DNA of 64,000 nucleotides from Flavobacterium coralii (GTDB lineage Bacteria; Bacteroidota; Bacteroidia; Flavobacteriales; Flavobacteriaceae). The stretch is taken from contig NZ_JAHDIU010000005.1 of assembly GCF_019891545.1 (NCBI RefSeq), forward strand, positions 1-64,000, given 5' to 3'. How positions within the stretch are numbered: the stretch's first letter is position 1; every line of letters begins with the position of its first letter. The notes under the pieces are model-generated. The model saw only the letters and a list, made by a program, of their open reading frames with translations. It made no database searches and was not told the DNA's origin. The position numbers and the translations under genes are program-made. Positions 16,737 to 25,013 of the stretch are shown here, piece after piece.

Positions 16737-16768
16737 CACCTGCCCGAACAAGGCAGGTGTTTTTATTT
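16737..16768 (+). terminator. Terminator after the 246-aa lipoprotein gene
   Basis: Stem CACCTGCC (16737-16744) and GGCAGGTG (16752-16759) with a 7-nt loop, then TTTTTATTT. Confidence 0.85.
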
Positions 16769-16803
16769 AATACCACCTTTACCGCCTGAATGGCAAATAA
16801 ACC

Positions 16804-16811
16804 TATATTTG
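16804..16811 (+). promoter_or_regulatory. -7 element of the 124-aa periplasmic gene
   Basis: TATATTTG matches TAnnTTTG, 37 nt before the ATG at 16849, and lies between the upstream terminator and this gene. Confidence 0.5.
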
Positions 16812-16848
16812 TTTCCGTTGTAAAAATATTAATTTTAAAATTGAAATA

Positions 16849-17223
16849 ATGAACCCACTAACCAGAACAGTAAAGTCTGTAATAGGAGCCGTGCTTATGC
16901 TTCTTGTATTTACTACTTCAGCCACAGCACAGGAAAAAGCCGCAGAAGGTGCACTGGCAGTAAGTGCCAAAATGAAGGAGATGCTTTCGCTTAACGAGCA
17001 ACAGTACAACAAAGTACTTGAAGTAAATAAAGTGTACCTGCGCAAAATAGCCGCAGCTAAAAAAGACGGCCTTACTACTGCCGAAATGGATAAAAAACTT
17101 CGTGTGTATAGCAATGAAAGGGAAAACAAATTGAAATCGGTACTTACGCCTTCACAGTATAAAACCTATGCCGCACGAAGGGAATCTGTTCAGGACATGC
17201 TGAAAAAATATTATGAAGAATAA
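16849..17223 (+). CDS. Small periplasmic helical protein (Spy/CpxP-like architecture)
   Basis: A 124-aa protein with a signal peptide (VIGAVLMLLVFTTSATAQ) and an all-helical mature domain: KMKEMLSLNEQQYNKVLEVN, KDGLTTAEMDKKL and a C-terminal LKSVLTPSQYKTYAARRE. The LS.EQ..KV..(I/V) plus LTPSQ(Y/F)K.Y pair is the layout of short periplasmic Spy/CpxP-like or DUF4890-like proteins involved in envelope stress, but the sequence is too short to assign a function. It has its own promoter element and a bidirectional terminator. Confidence 0.7.
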   Translation: MNPLTRTVKSVIGAVLMLLVFTTSATAQEKAAEGALAVSAKMKEMLSLNEQQYNKVLEVNKVYLRKIAAAKKDGLTTAEMDKKLRVYSNERENKLKSVLTPSQYKTYAARRESVQDMLKKYYEE

Positions 17224-17257
17224 TAAGAAAACCGCCTTTTCAGGCGGTTTTCTTATT
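17222..17257. terminator. Bidirectional terminator
   Basis: A perfect 16-bp stem, AATAAGAAAACCGCCT (17222-17237) pairing with 17242-17257, around the loop TTTC. A/T tracts on both arms let it serve both the 124-aa gene (+) and the broken gene on the other strand (-). Confidence 0.85.
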
Positions 17258-17258
17258 A

Positions 17259-17840
17259 CTAAAAAGTATAACCTATACGAAGATGGAGGTCTAATGCTGC
17301 GCCCTCAGTATTGCTATAGTATCTTTTGTCTTCCTCGCCAAGATAGGTAAAGTAGCCAATACCGATACCCAGTTCATAATTAATGTTTGTGCTGCCGATA
17401 TGCCTGCGAATACCCCACTTGGGGATTATGGATATCTGGTTAGGAACATGAATATGATCAGGCAGGTTTCCTATAACAAATAAATTAGGGTAATATTCTG
17501 TGGCTATGGTTACAAAATTACCACTGTTCTTAGATGTTTTCCTTCCCTTTACAGAACGCTTGTTCAGGTTGTAGTACCAACGCGGCTCAACGCTTATGCT
17601 TGGCACCATTGCATAACTTGGCTATGTGTACCATGTATCGTAAACCCACAGGTCGAACCCTACTTCAGTGCGTAGCGCAAATCTGTTTCCAAGCCTCGCT
17701 TCATGACTGCCCCAGATGCCTACTGCCCCCACCTGGACATTAAACAATGATTTCTCTGTTACGGCACTGCCCATATCATCAATCTGTGAAAAAGAGGACA
17801 AGGATGCCATTAAACACACTATTGTAATCTTAAATTTCAT
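17259..17840 (-). pseudogene. Outer-membrane beta-barrel-like gene with an in-frame TAG
   Basis: One reading frame of 194 codons on the minus strand, interrupted only by TAG at codon 73 (plus-strand cta at 17622-17624). Before it: signal peptide (IVCLMASLSSFSQ) and EARLGNRFALRTEVGFDL. After it, in the same frame: PSISVEPRWYYNLNKR, NQISIIPKWGIRRHIG, YELGIGIGYF and the barrel-type C-terminus DLHLRIGYTF. The two halves fit as one small outer-membrane-protein-like barrel of a type common in Flavobacteria. A single substitution explains the break, so it is either a young pseudogene, a sequencing error or a readthrough stop. No frameshift is needed. Confidence 0.75.
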
Positions 17841-17864
17841 CTTTAATCGGATTTGTACAAATAA

Positions 17865-17896
17865 ATAAAAAATCCCGTTAGCGTGCTAACGGGATT
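17865..17896 (-). terminator. Terminator after the C1 peptidase gene
   Basis: Stem AATCCCGTTAGC (17871-17882) and GCTAACGGGATT (17885-17896), near-perfect. On the minus strand it runs into TTTTTTATTTATTT, so it terminates the C1 peptidase transcript. Confidence 0.8.
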
Positions 17897-17917
17897 GTCT
17901 TTTTTAAACATTCAACC

Positions 17918-19120
17918 TTATTGGTTTATGTTTAATTTCTTGGCAATATCTTTAGGAACGCCGCCTTTGTGCAGCAATATTGCGGTAGTTTTATACTTCA
18001 CGAAATTTTTGGTCATATACATATACCCCTGGTAATCATTACTTGCACCCCAGGAGTTTTTAACAATGTAATATTCTTTGCCGTTCTGGTCTTTGCTAAG
18101 CCCTACAATGTGCATACCATGGTCGTCTGTAGTGTTGTAATTATCAAACGCTTTTTGGCGCATATCTTCGGTAATTTCCATTTCCTTTTGTGGACCTTTA
18201 AAGATATTTTCCTTTTCTTCGGCAGTCATATCCTTAAATTCCTTTGCAGGCACATAGGCAACACCGTTTTTCCAGCTAAAGCCCTTTTCGCTTACGTCAC
18301 CGGCCCAGCCTACTGTATAACCTTTTTTAAGAGCATTGTCTATAATATCGGTAAGCTCGTTCATCTTCACATTATAAACCATGTCTAACGACCAGTTGTC
18401 GGGCACCATCAGTACAAACTTTTCATAATAAGGGTGCTCTTTAAGCGATGATATCTCTACATAATCATCTGCATTTATACCAATAACCTCTTTAGCAAAT
18501 GTTTGCGGAGTATATTTTTTACCTTTGTAGGTAAAGTTCTGCGGCACTTCTCCAAGATAGCTGTCTATTACAGCAGTATAAGCCTTTTCCCATGCCGGAG
18601 AAAGCTCCCCGTTAGGGTTTTTTACCACTGCGGCAAGCAGGCCTTCGTTTATAGAAGCCATTTCAGCAAACTTGTTGTTCTCGGTGCCATAGTTAAGCCC
18701 TGTGTAAGCCTCGCGGGGCAAAGCGCCATACTTTTTATACATATTGATAACATCATGCAGCGCACCGCCGTCGCCCAATGCAATGGCACCATGCATACGC
18801 ACATAATTCTTTCCTTTTTCTATGTAAGCATTACGCGCAGTATATATCTGCGAAATCTCTACAGGCTCTTTGCCCATGCGTATCATTTCTGACTCCAGGA
18901 AAGAATTGGCAGAGTAGCTCCAGCAGGTACCTGATGAACCCTGGTTTTTTACAGGTGTATTTTCGATATTGATAACATCATTAAAAACAAAGGATTCCTT
19001 ACTGTTTTCACTTTTATTGTTTTTAAGTGAATTTACCAGGTAATCCTGCGCCAGGCCTGATTGCATTCCTGCAAACAACAGCGACGCTGCCAGCAAGGGC
19101 CTGAATGAATATTTCTTCAT
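17918..19120 (-). CDS. Exported C1 papain-fold peptidase (PepC/bleomycin hydrolase-like)
   Basis: A 400-aa cysteine peptidase. The catalytic triad and oxyanion Gln are present: Q60 and C66 in KNQGSSGTCWSYSA, His in DDHGMHIVGL and Asn in YYIVKNSWGASNDYQGYMY. The insertions between Cys and His, and ISQIYTARNAYIEKG, match aminopeptidase C/bleomycin hydrolase rather than papain. PepC enzymes are usually cytoplasmic hexamers, but this one starts with a signal peptide (LLAASLLFAGMQSGLAQ), so it should act in the periplasm or outside the cell. It has its own terminator and is upstream of, and co-oriented with, the broken barrel gene. Confidence 0.88.
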   Translation of the reverse strand: MKKYSFRPLLAASLLFAGMQSGLAQDYLVNSLKNNKSENSKESFVFNDVINIENTPVKNQGSSGTCWSYSANSFLESEMIRMGKEPVEISQIYTARNAYIEKGKNYVRMHGAIALGDGGALHDVINMYKKYGALPREAYTGLNYGTENNKFAEMASINEGLLAAVVKNPNGELSPAWEKAYTAVIDSYLGEVPQNFTYKGKKYTPQTFAKEVIGINADDYVEISSLKEHPYYEKFVLMVPDNWSLDMVYNVKMNELTDIIDNALKKGYTVGWAGDVSEKGFSWKNGVAYVPAKEFKDMTAEEKENIFKGPQKEMEITEDMRQKAFDNYNTTDDHGMHIVGLSKDQNGKEYYIVKNSWGASNDYQGYMYMTKNFVKYKTTAILLHKGGVPKDIAKKLNINQ

Positions 19121-19195
19121 GCTAAATAGAGTTTTGTTTAAGTTAGTGTGCTAAATTACAGAAAATTTACAAAACGTTAAATATTACGAAACATT

Positions 19196-21097
19196 TTATA
19201 ATGTCTCTTTCAGCCACTTAAAGAACTCGCGCTGCCATACCATACCGTTCTGCGGCTTCAGCACCCAGTGGTTCTCATCCGGAAAAACTATAAAACGGCT
19301 CTTAATGCCCCTTAGCTGCGCTGCCTGAAAGGCTTCCTGACCCTGCCCTATCGGTACCCTGAAATCTTTATCGCCCTGATAAATGAGTATTGGCGTATCC
19401 CATTTATCTACATAGTTTATCGGGTTAAACTTACTGTAGGTTTTTTGTGCGGCAGCATTATCTTTTTCCCAGTACGGCCCGCCGCTGTCCCAGTTGGTAA
19501 AGAACACTTCTTCTGTAGTGCCATACATGCTTTGCAGGTTAAACACCCCGTCATGCGCTATAAAAGTTTTAAACCTGCCATTGTGGTTACCCGCAAGGTA
19601 AAACACCGAATATCCACCGTAGCTTGCGCCAACGGCTCCTAAACGGCTTTTATCTACATACGGTTCTTTGGCAACATCATCTATAGCCGAAAGGTAATCA
19701 TCCATTACCTGTCCGCCCCAGTCTTTGCTGATAGCTTCATTCCATTCAACCCCATGGCCCGGCATGCCGCGCCTGTTGGGTGCTACCACAATATAGCCCT
19801 GAGCAGCCATTACCTGGAAATTCCAACGGAACGAATAGAACTGCGATAGTGCACTTTGCGGCCCGCCCTGGCAGTATAGCAGTGCAGGGTATTTCTTTTT
19901 GGTATCAAAGTCTGGCGGCAGTATTACCCAAACCAGCATTTTTTTGCCATCGGTTGTGGTAACATAGCGCTTTTCGGTCTTGCTCATGGTAATGTTGCTG
20001 TAAGCATCGTCATTTACATGGCTAAGCTGCTTCCATTCCTTCTTTTTAAGATCGTAACTGTAAATTTCACTGGCGTGGTTCATGTCGCTGCGTTCTACAA
20101 TCACATTATTTTTACTGAAGCCCACAACGCTGTTCACGTCCCAGTAGCCGTCAGTCAGTTGCTTTACGCTTATCATAATTTTAGTAAGCCCGGGAAAGTT
20201 AACTTCAAACAATTGCTTGGTACCGTCTACCGGTGCGGTAAAGTAAACCTTTTTACCATCTTCGCTCCAGTAAAAGCTGTCTACAGTACCATCCCACCCG
20301 GCAGTAAGGTTAATATCTACCCCTTTGTGGCGCACTATAATATCATTCTTGTCGGCTTCATAGCCATCCCGCTTCATCTGCAGCCAGCTAAGATCGCCCT
20401 GCGGAGAGAAAGCAGGCTGGGTATCATAACCCGGATTGTTCGGGGTAAGGTTTACCGTTGCTTTTGTTTCAAGATTATATTCATACAAATCGGTGTTAGT
20501 GCTTATGGCATAAGCGGTACCGGCCTGTTTCTTTGCCACATAAATTATCTTTTTACCATCGGGCGACCAGGTGTAGTCTTCCTCTCCGCCAAAAGGTTTT
20601 TGGGGCGAATCATACGGCTCGCCCTTCATAATGTCTGTAAATTTGTCTTTATCATTAACAGGGGCATAACCCACATGGTTGTGTACACCTTCATTCCATG
20701 TGTCCCAGTGGCGGTAGTCCAGCCCGTTGTATATCATTACGGTAGATTTTTCAAGCTCAGGATAATAATCCTTACCCATAACTTTTTCTACCTTAACCTC
20801 TTTATGGGTCAGCACATATTTACCGTCTGATGAAATATATTTATCATGCAGCAAATCTTTATAGTCTTCTACAGCTTTAGGCTCGCCACCGTTTACAGGC
20901 ATTACATAAAACTTAGATTCCATCTTGTTTTCCTCAACATTTGGTGTAGAAACCTTATAAACAATTTGCTTACCGTCTTTACTGATGCCAAGCGCGCTAA
21001 CGCGCCCCAGTTTCCAGAGCAGTTCGGGTGTCATGTGTTGTTGCGCGGCGGCAGATAATCCCATCAGGCTAAGTGTTAGTACAATTATTTTTCTCAT
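19196..21097 (-). CDS. Exported S9 family serine peptidase (acylaminoacyl/DPP-type)
   Basis: A 633-aa peptidase with a signal peptide (MRKIIVLTLSLMGLSAAAQ). The N-terminal ~370 residues form a TolB-like WD40/propeller (FSPQGDLSWLQ, YTWSPDGKKIIYVAKK). The C-terminal alpha/beta hydrolase has the nucleophile in GAVGASYGGYSVF, the Asp in YQGDKDFRVPIGQ and the His in FPDENHWVLKP. These features place it with S9C-type acylaminoacyl-peptidase or dipeptidyl-peptidase enzymes that trim oligopeptides in the periplasm. The ORF extends 27 codons upstream, but the start at 21097 begins the signal peptide. Confidence 0.9.
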   Translation of the reverse strand: MRKIIVLTLSLMGLSAAAQQHMTPELLWKLGRVSALGISKDGKQIVYKVSTPNVEENKMESKFYVMPVNGGEPKAVEDYKDLLHDKYISSDGKYVLTHKEVKVEKVMGKDYYPELEKSTVMIYNGLDYRHWDTWNEGVHNHVGYAPVNDKDKFTDIMKGEPYDSPQKPFGGEEDYTWSPDGKKIIYVAKKQAGTAYAISTNTDLYEYNLETKATVNLTPNNPGYDTQPAFSPQGDLSWLQMKRDGYEADKNDIIVRHKGVDINLTAGWDGTVDSFYWSEDGKKVYFTAPVDGTKQLFEVNFPGLTKIMISVKQLTDGYWDVNSVVGFSKNNVIVERSDMNHASEIYSYDLKKKEWKQLSHVNDDAYSNITMSKTEKRYVTTTDGKKMLVWVILPPDFDTKKKYPALLYCQGGPQSALSQFYSFRWNFQVMAAQGYIVVAPNRRGMPGHGVEWNEAISKDWGGQVMDDYLSAIDDVAKEPYVDKSRLGAVGASYGGYSVFYLAGNHNGRFKTFIAHDGVFNLQSMYGTTEEVFFTNWDSGGPYWEKDNAAAQKTYSKFNPINYVDKWDTPILIYQGDKDFRVPIGQGQEAFQAAQLRGIKSRFIVFPDENHWVLKPQNGMVWQREFFKWLKETL

Positions 21098-21283
21098 AGT
21101 GTTGTTTGTATGGTATAAAAACGCCCTAAAAATAATCATTTTCCGCGACAGCGGCAGGGTGCTTCTGCCCCGAAACATTTTAACATTAATTATAAAACCT
21201 AAAGCTAATGCAGGATTAAAAAAATATAAGTAATTTCACGGACTTAAAATTTAAGCTATTATCAGCACCAATTATAACCGCAC

Positions 21284-22024
21284 ATGAAAGATTTTGACTG
21301 GATGCAACTGGTAAACCCGGAGTTCTACATTACGCTGGAACTGGGAGGTGTACCGGTAGGTATATACGTAGTACTTTTTATCGTTTTTGCCGAAACAGGG
21401 CTATTTGCAGGCTTTTTCCTGCCGGGCGACAGCCTTTTGTTTCTTGCCGGCATTTACAGTACCGAACTGATGACAACCCTTATACCGCTTGAAGGCGACT
21501 TTTTAAACGTGTTGGTGCTCTCTTTACTCGTGGCGCTGTCAGGTATATTGGGTAACACTTTTGGTTACTGGTTTGGCTACAAAAGCGGCAGCTACCTGTA
21601 CACCCGCCAGGACTCTTTCTTCTTTAAAAAGAAATACCTCATCCAATCACATGAATTTTTTGAAAAGCATGGTGGCCGTGCCATAATATTTGCGCGTTTC
21701 CTGCCTATTATACGCACATTTGCCCCTATTATAGCAGGTGTGGTAAAAATGGATAAAAAGAAGTTCATGTTCTTCAACGTGCTAAGCTCTTTTATGTGGG
21801 CATTTACCCTTATTTTTGCTGGGCATTACCTGTATGAGCTTTTCCTTAAATCATTCGGTATTGACCTTAAAGCACATATTGAAATCATTATAATAGGTAT
21901 TGTTGCCATTACAACCGTTCCGCTTATACTTAACGCTGTAAAAGGTAAAAAAGTAACCGAGCAGGAAGCCGTTGAGGAAGCGCTTGATGACGACGATCAC
22001 GATACCGATATCTTTCCTCGATGA
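21284..22024 (+). CDS. DedA family membrane protein
   Basis: A 246-aa inner-membrane protein of the DedA/VTT family, whose members act as phospholipid (for example C55-P) flippases and need the proton motive force. The family signatures are FAETGLFAGFFLPGDSLLF (conserved E and PGD), GNTFGYWFGYKSG and FARFLPIIRTFAPIIAGVVKM (FxR...R..AP..AG). About five to six hydrophobic segments are present, with an acidic C-terminal tail (EEALDDDDHDTD). The last codon overlaps the next gene by 4 nt (ATGA), indicating coupled translation. Confidence 0.9.
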   Translation: MKDFDWMQLVNPEFYITLELGGVPVGIYVVLFIVFAETGLFAGFFLPGDSLLFLAGIYSTELMTTLIPLEGDFLNVLVLSLLVALSGILGNTFGYWFGYKSGSYLYTRQDSFFFKKKYLIQSHEFFEKHGGRAIIFARFLPIIRTFAPIIAGVVKMDKKKFMFFNVLSSFMWAFTLIFAGHYLYELFLKSFGIDLKAHIEIIIIGIVAITTVPLILNAVKGKKVTEQEAVEEALDDDDHDTDIFPR

Positions 22025-23130
22025 AACTAAGCTTTTGGGAAATAAACAGTTGGTTTTCAGGTGTAGATTACACCATTGTGGGCAGTGGCATAGTTGGGCT
22101 ACACACCGCATTGCGCCTGCGCGAACGTTTCCCTGAAAGTAAAATACTTGTTCTCGAAAAAGGCCCTATGCCACAGGGAGCAAGCACTAAAAATGCAGGT
22201 TTTGCCTGTTTTGGCAGCCTTTCGGAAATTATAGACGACCTTAAAAACCACTCGGAAGAAGAAGTAATTGCTTTAATACAAAAACGCCGGAACGGGCTGC
22301 AACTGCTACGCAAAAGGCTTGGCGATGCGATAGACTTTAAGCCGCACGGCGGTTATGAAATTTTTCCCGAAGAAGACACTAACGGCCTTGAGGAATGCCT
22401 TAGGAGGATGCCTTTTGTAAACGAGGTGCTCCGCCCGCTGTTTCGCAATGATGTATTTAGCAAAGAAACCGACCGTTTCGGGTTTAAAGGCACACACGAA
22501 TATTTGATATTTAATCCATACGAGGGGCAGATAGATACCGGCAGCATGATGCAGGCATTGATTAAAGAAGTAGCCGCAAACAATATACAAATACTTAACT
22601 GCCAGACCGTTACCGCCTACCACGAGAAAGCAGACGGTGTAGAAGTTGCCCTCGGCGATTTTAGCTTTACCACAAAAAAGCTGCTCTTTGCCACAAACGG
22701 CTTTGCATCTGCCATAACCGACGGTGCGGTAAAACCAGCCCGGGCACAGGTACTGATAACAGAGCCGATACCCAACCTTGACATACGCGGCACTTTCCAT
22801 ATTGACAGGGGATATTATTACTTTCGCAACTATGGCGACAGGATATTGTTCGGCGGGGCCAGGAACCTTGATTTTGAAGGTGAAACCACCACAGAATTTG
22901 CCGAAACAGCACTGATACAAAACCGCCTGGAGCAATTGCTTCGCGAAATGATACTGCCGGGAACTAATGTTGCCATTGCGCACCGCTGGAGCGGCATTAT
23001 GGGCATGGGCAGCCATAAAAACCCGATTGTAGAGCAATTAAGCAGCCATGTATATTGCGGCGTAAGGCTTGGCGGCATGGGCATTGCCATTGGCAGCCTT
23101 ATCGGGCAGGAGCTTGCTGATTTGGTTTAG
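22021..23130 (+). CDS. FAD-dependent oxidoreductase (DAO/OrdL type)
   Basis: A 369-aa flavoenzyme with the dinucleotide-binding motif DYTIVGSGIVGLHTALRL (about 17-34), the second-strand acid in ILVLEKGP, and GASTKNAGFACFG, typical of DadA/glycine oxidase-like D-amino-acid oxidases. Toward the C-terminus are RILFGGARNLDFEGE and HRWSGIMGMGSHKNPI, with the end motif GVRLGGMGIAIGSLIG. It oxidises an amine or amino acid; the substrate cannot be read from sequence. It is translationally coupled to the DedA gene and overlaps the convergent LRR gene by 4 nt. Confidence 0.88.
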   Translation: MKLSFWEINSWFSGVDYTIVGSGIVGLHTALRLRERFPESKILVLEKGPMPQGASTKNAGFACFGSLSEIIDDLKNHSEEEVIALIQKRRNGLQLLRKRLGDAIDFKPHGGYEIFPEEDTNGLEECLRRMPFVNEVLRPLFRNDVFSKETDRFGFKGTHEYLIFNPYEGQIDTGSMMQALIKEVAANNIQILNCQTVTAYHEKADGVEVALGDFSFTTKKLLFATNGFASAITDGAVKPARAQVLITEPIPNLDIRGTFHIDRGYYYFRNYGDRILFGGARNLDFEGETTTEFAETALIQNRLEQLLREMILPGTNVAIAHRWSGIMGMGSHKNPIVEQLSSHVYCGVRLGGMGIAIGSLIGQELADLV

Positions 23131-24245
23131 TTAAATGTAATAGTTGCATTAGGAACTAATTGTATTATTCGTTGTTGCTCATCTTTATTGAAAGCATTAA
23201 GTGTTAGCCAGAATGTATCAATTTGTTGAAGCTTTTCAAATCCATTTGGCATTGCTTTTCTTCTCATACTGTACATTCCAATCCTTCTTAGTGATTTAAT
23301 ACCGGATAGAATATCAAATGTACTTTCCCAATTCATTTCAGGTAAATTGCCCAAACCTATTTGTTCTAATTTTTTTAGTTCTCTTATTTCTGATGGAAGT
23401 TCTTTTATTGGATTTTCACTTATATCTAAATCTTTTAATTGTGTAAGTTTTTTAATTTTAGCAGATAAGGTATGAATGTTATTCCCCCTCAAGTTCAGTT
23501 TTTCAATACCTGATATGTCATAAAGTACAGCAATGCTTTTTTCATCAATATTATTATATTCTAAAGTGAAAATTTTTAAATTGTTTAGTTTCGAAAATTC
23601 TTTTGGAATTGAGGTAAGCTTATTCATGTCAAGGTTTATCTCCTCAACATATTTTAATTTTTCTATGCTGCTGGGTATAGTAGTCATACCATTTGCCCAT
23701 ATTCTTATTGTTTTTAACTTTCGTAAGTTTCCTAAATCAGTAGGAAACGTGTCAAAACCATTATAGCATAGATTTATATGTTCTAAGTTTGGAAAATCAT
23801 TATCTGCAAAATGAAGTTCACTCATTTTTGTGTTGAAAAAATAAAGTTTCTTTAATTTTTTCAACGTTTTGATAGGTTCAGGAAAAAAAAGTATGTTATT
23901 TTCAGAAAGGTCCAACTCTTCAAGATTATGTAAAAGATTTATATTAGGAGTAATCTCATTTATGTTACATTCCTGCAATGAAAGAGATTTTAGCTTTTTG
24001 CATTGAGATAATATATAAAATGTCTGATCTAAATTTAAGAGGGGATTTTCATCCAATATAATTTCTTCTAAATTTTCAAAGGAAGCGATTTCATCTGGTA
24101 AAAAACTCAAATTTTGATCTATTAAGTTTAGAATAGTAACGCTATGTGGTACTTTTAGTCCCTCCTCAATTGAATTATATGATTTTTCCTGAGCAAAGAA
24201 AAAGACAGGGTAAAAAATTACAACCAGTATTGATAAAGCTTTCAT
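23127..24245 (-). CDS. Exported leucine-rich-repeat protein
   Basis: A 372-aa protein with a signal peptide (LSILVVIFYPVFFFAQ) and about ten to twelve leucine-rich repeats of ~23 residues, for example NLEELDLSENNILFFPEPIK, KYVEEINLDMNKLTSIPKEF and QLKDLDISENPIKELPSEIR. The LxxLxLxxNxLxxIP pattern is that of plant/bacterial SHOC2-like LRRs. It is a likely protein-binding solenoid outside the cytoplasm; no catalytic domain or T9SS sorting domain is present. It is markedly AT-rich next to the FAD gene and mtgA, suggesting a laterally acquired single gene. Confidence 0.85.
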   Translation of the reverse strand: MKALSILVVIFYPVFFFAQEKSYNSIEEGLKVPHSVTILNLIDQNLSFLPDEIASFENLEEIILDENPLLNLDQTFYILSQCKKLKSLSLQECNINEITPNINLLHNLEELDLSENNILFFPEPIKTLKKLKKLYFFNTKMSELHFADNDFPNLEHINLCYNGFDTFPTDLGNLRKLKTIRIWANGMTTIPSSIEKLKYVEEINLDMNKLTSIPKEFSKLNNLKIFTLEYNNIDEKSIAVLYDISGIEKLNLRGNNIHTLSAKIKKLTQLKDLDISENPIKELPSEIRELKKLEQIGLGNLPEMNWESTFDILSGIKSLRRIGMYSMRRKAMPNGFEKLQQIDTFWLTLNAFNKDEQQRIIQLVPNATITFN

Positions 24246-24258
24246 ATTTCATTTTTAT

Positions 24259-24266
24259 CAAATATA
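24259..24266 (-). promoter_or_regulatory. -7 element of the LRR gene
   Basis: Plus-strand CAAATATA reads TATATTTG on the minus strand, 13 nt upstream of the ATG. Confidence 0.45.
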
Positions 24267-24335
24267 ATAACTAATCATTTTGGTTGAATTTATTTGACAC
24301 TTATTCGTAATTTCGCCCCTGTAATTCAATTAGGT

Positions 24336-25013
24336 ATGCTGCGAAAGATATTCCGCTTTTTTCTTAAGGTTTGCTTGTGGTTTTTTGTGATTTCGGTACT
24401 GTCGGTAGTGCTGTTCCGCTTTGTTCCGGTACCTTTTACCCCACTTATGATAAGCCGCGCGTTTGAGCAGTGCGAACGTGGCGAAGAAATGGAAGCGGCG
24501 CACGACTGGGTGCCGATAGAAGAAATATCGCCCGAACTGCAAAAAGCCGTTATAGCCAGTGAAGACTCTAATTTTCTTACCCACCATGGCTTTGACTTCG
24601 ATGCCATGTATAAAGCCTATAAAAGCAACAAAAAAGGCAAACGCATTAAAGGCGGCAGCACCATATCGCAGCAAACGGCAAAAAATGTTTTTTTATGGCA
24701 GGGCCGCAGCTACCTGCGCAAAGGGCTTGAGGCATACTTTACTGTACTTATAGAAGTGCTTTGGAGTAAAGAGCGCATTATGGAGGTGTACCTTAACAGC
24801 ATAGAAATGGGCGATGCTGTTTATGGCGCCCAGGCAGCCTCTAAATACTGGTACCGCAAAGATGCCAAAAACCTAACCCGCTACGAAGCCGCAGGTATAG
24901 CAGCCATATTGCCTAATCCGCTAAAATATAAGGCTACTAATTCCTCAGCCTACATTAATCGCCGCAAAGGGCGCATAGTGCGGCACATGCGCTATGTAAA
25001 ACTCGACTACTAA
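24336..25013 (+). CDS. mtgA: Monofunctional peptidoglycan transglycosylase MtgA
   Basis: A 225-aa GT51 enzyme that polymerises lipid II into glycan strands at the inner membrane. It has an N-terminal anchor helix (VCLWFFVISVLSVVLFRFV), the catalytic Glu in AVIASEDSNFLTHHGFD, and the motifs KGGSTISQQTAKNVFLW and EVYLNSIEMGDAVYGAQAAS. No transpeptidase domain follows, so it is the monofunctional type. The ATG at 24336 (MLRKIFRFFLK) is chosen because an upstream extension would add a non-membrane stretch. Its stop overlaps the next start by one base (TAATG). Confidence 0.93.
   Translation: MLRKIFRFFLKVCLWFFVISVLSVVLFRFVPVPFTPLMISRAFEQCERGEEMEAAHDWVPIEEISPELQKAVIASEDSNFLTHHGFDFDAMYKAYKSNKKGKRIKGGSTISQQTAKNVFLWQGRSYLRKGLEAYFTVLIEVLWSKERIMEVYLNSIEMGDAVYGAQAASKYWYRKDAKNLTRYEAAGIAAILPNPLKYKATNSSAYINRRKGRIVRHMRYVKLDY

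Noticed and set aside
20018-20830. 270-codon plus-strand ORF
   Set aside because: Antisense to the S9 peptidase gene; Tyr/Val/Ile-rich with no recognisable motif.
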